A DNA stretch of 64,000 bases, from the NCBI GenBank assembly GCA_018823025.1, contig JAHJJI010000089.1, positions 1-64,000 on the forward strand, in the 5' to 3' direction. The stretch comes from Gammaproteobacteria bacterium (GTDB taxonomy: Bacteria; Pseudomonadota; Gammaproteobacteria; Burkholderiales; Sulfuricellaceae). Shown piece after piece: positions 62,384-64,000 of the stretch. The translations under genes and the position numbers were made by a program. Every line of letters starts with the position of its first letter. Position 1 is the first letter of the stretch. The notes under the pieces are model-generated. The model was not told the origin of the DNA and ran no database searches. It saw only the letters and a program-made list of their open reading frames with translations.

Positions 62384-64000
62384 GCCTCTTGGCTGCGACC
62401 TTTTCCTGCTCGACACCATGCGTGACATACCATTGCTGAGCAATCGACAGCACGTTGTTCACTACCCAGTATAGAACCAGGCCGGCGGGGAAGAAAAAGA
62501 AGAAAACGCTGAAGGCGATCGGCATGATCATCATCACCTTGGCCTGAATGGGGTCAGGCGGCGTTGGGTTAAGCTTGGTCTGGATGATCATGGTGATTCC
62601 CATCACGATCGGCAAGATGTAATAAGGGTCGGGGGAGGACAGATCGTGGATCCACAGCATGAATGGTGCCTGGCGCATTTCGACACTATTCAGCAGCGCC
62701 CAGTAAAGCGCGATAAATACCGGGATCTGCACCACGACCGGAAGACACCCCCCAAGCGGGTTGACTTTCTCGGTCTTGTATAGCTCCATCATGGCCGTAT
62801 GCAGGCGCTGGCGGTCGTCGCCGTATTGCTCCTTGAGTTTTTGCAGCTTAGGCCCGAGCACACGCATTTGCGCCATAGAGCGGTAGCTTTTTGCGGACAG
62901 CGGATAAAAAGCCAGCTTGATCAGGACGGTCAGCAGAATTATGGCCACCCCCCAGTTCTGAACGAGTTTATTAAGCCACGCCAAGACCCAGAACAGGGGG
63001 GCAGAAATCACTGTCAGTATGCCGTAATCGACAACCAGATCCAAGCCGGGGGCAACCATGCTGAGATGATCCTGTTCCTGAGGCCCGGCGTAAAGAGGAA
63101 CGGTTGTTTTTTTCAAGCTTCCTGGCTCAATCGACCCAACTGGCAGTACCACTCCGATGGTATAAAGATCGTCACCCAGTTTTTTTGCATAATATTCGCG
63201 CGGTTGATCGTTAGCGGGCAGCCAGGCGCTGAGAAAATAAAGCTGGATCATGGCGACCCAGCCATCATTACTTTGCTTGGCAAAGCTCGCTTTGTTTTTC
63301 TCGATGTCGGGAAAACCGATTTTCTGAAATTTTTCCTTCTCAGTGTAAACCGCTGCCCCAGTATAAGTCATGATGAACTTCGGATCCCCTATAGGAGGTT
63401 GTCCGTTTCTTACCAACTGATAATATGAATGCGGCTCAAGTCGAGTTGTGCTGCTATTGTTGATCTCATAGGTCACATCAACCACGTAGCTACCCTTGCG
63501 AAAGATAAAAACCTTATCTACCTTGATGCCATTAGCACCCACCCAAGTCAACCTTACTTGTATGTCATTCGCCCCATCGGCGAGTTTGTATTGGGTTGCA
63601 GCAACTGAAAATAGCGATTTATGTGTTGGCAAATCGTTGCCTATCAACCCAGATTGAGCAACATAGAGATGTTTCGGATCGTCATTCAGCAAGATGAGAT
63701 TTTTAGTTTTATCATGCGTGTCATGGTGCTTCAGCAATTCCAGTTTGCGTACGTCACCACCAAGAGTGTCAATTTCAGCATAAACCAGATCTGTTTGTAC
63801 TTTTACCCGTTCCCCTGTTTGTAGCGGTCCGCCAGCATCCTTCGCAGGTGCGTCAACAGCCCGCGCCGTCGGGGAGGGCGTTTGAGATATCCCCGCTTTT
63901 TCTTGCACGACTTGGCCAACCGGGGCAGGATGCTGATCCTTTTGCCAAGCATCCCATAACATCAGAACGGAAAATGAAAAAACGATGAAAAGTATCAGAC
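62370..64000 (-). CDS. yidC: Membrane protein insertase YidC, 5' end outside window
   Basis: The frame continues to the right edge; before the [12 protein letters not shown] segment it reads [12 protein letters not shown], the expected first membrane helix, so only about five N-terminal codons are missing. A large periplasmic domain (about 60-330) precedes the conserved insertase core: [63 protein letters not shown] and [23 protein letters not shown]. It inserts and folds inner-membrane proteins. Upstream rnpA/rpmH are expected outside the window. Confidence 0.97.
   Translation of the reverse strand, partial: LILFIVFSFSVLMLWDAWQKDQHPAPVGQVVQEKAGISQTPSPTARAVDAPAKDAGGPLQTGERVKVQTDLVYAEIDTLGGDVRKLELLKHHDTHDKTKNLILLNDDPKHLYVAQSGLIGNDLPTHKSLFSVAATQYKLADGANDIQVRLTWVGANGIKVDKVFIFRKGSYVVDVTYEINNSSTTRLEPHSYYQLVRNGQPPIGDPKFIMTYTGAAVYTEKEKFQKIGFPDIEKNKASFAKQSNDGWVAMIQLYFLSAWLPANDQPREYYAKKLGDDLYTIGVVLPVGSIEPGSLKKTTVPLYAGPQEQDHLSMVAPGLDLVVDYGILTVISAPLFWVLAWLNKLVQNWGVAIILLTVLIKLAFYPLSAKSYRSMAQMRVLGPKLQKLKEQYGDDRQRLHTAMMELYKTEKVNPLGGCLPVVVQIPVFIALYWALLNSVEMRQAPFMLWIHDLSSPDPYYILPIVMGITMIIQTKLNPTPPDPIQAKVMMIMPIAFSVFFFFFPAGLVLYWVVNNVLSIAQQWYVTHGVEQEKVAAKRHGKH

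Overview
The window looks like a chromosome segment from a betaproteobacterium, probably of the Nitrosomonadales kind (Sulfuricella, Thiobacillus or Nitrosomonas relatives). The evidence is gene order and family likeness, not a database search. The right-hand end has the origin-proximal order yidC-mnmE-mnmG-rsmG-parA-parB-atpIBEFHAGDC-glmU-glmS with a parS site. The left half is an accessory region built around the PEP-CTERM/exosortase protein-sorting and exopolysaccharide system. No exosortase gene, rRNA, tRNA or CRISPR array is visible.

Layout. 1-621: 5' part of a degenerate CysN-like GTPase, running off the left edge. 764-8464 (minus strand): a PEP-CTERM/EPS block of trypsin-like protease, EpsB-type sugar-phosphate transferase, histidine kinase PrsK, sigma54 activator PrsR and an asparagine-synthase-like protein. 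8770-9317: decayed IS30-type transposase. 9351-10274: Sel1/SLT lytic transglycosylase. 10691-17581 (plus): two consecutive giant TPR lipoproteins of the PrsT type, then a glycosyltransferase. 17668-20977 (minus): a PEP-CTERM protein, a membrane-anchored hexapeptide transferase and a second glycosyltransferase. 21244-27158: a Lol/MacB-like envelope transport cluster (two FtsX-type permeases, a LolA-like periplasmic protein, an FHA-ABC ATPase and a DUF1302-like outer-membrane barrel). 27477-28298: a THxN-type PEP-CTERM protein. 28436-31270 (minus): a compact FeeM-like N-acyl amino acid synthase / ThiF-type E1 / nitroreductase operon. 31817-45025 (plus): housekeeping genes gltB, gltD, hemE, priA, argS, a SPOR protein, dsbA and a NarL-type regulator, followed by a frameshifted PAS-GGDEF remnant. 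45704-64000 (minus): orphan parA, glmS, glmU, the F1Fo ATP synthase operon, parB, parA, rsmG, mnmG, mnmE and partial yidC.

How it fits together. PrsK/PrsR are a two-component pair whose output regulator has the sigma54-contact motif GAFTGA. Three good -24/-12 (sigma54) promoters occur in the window: one before each of the two PEP-CTERM genes, and one before the lytic transglycosylase. In both PEP-CTERM genes the promoter ends exactly 102 nt before the ATG. This suggests a local PrsR/RpoN regulon for surface proteins, wall remodelling and polysaccharide.

The two clusters most likely to hold under-described biology are the FHA-ABC/LolA-like/barrel transport cluster and the acyl amino acid synthase/E1/nitroreductase operon, both inserted in this PEP-CTERM region.
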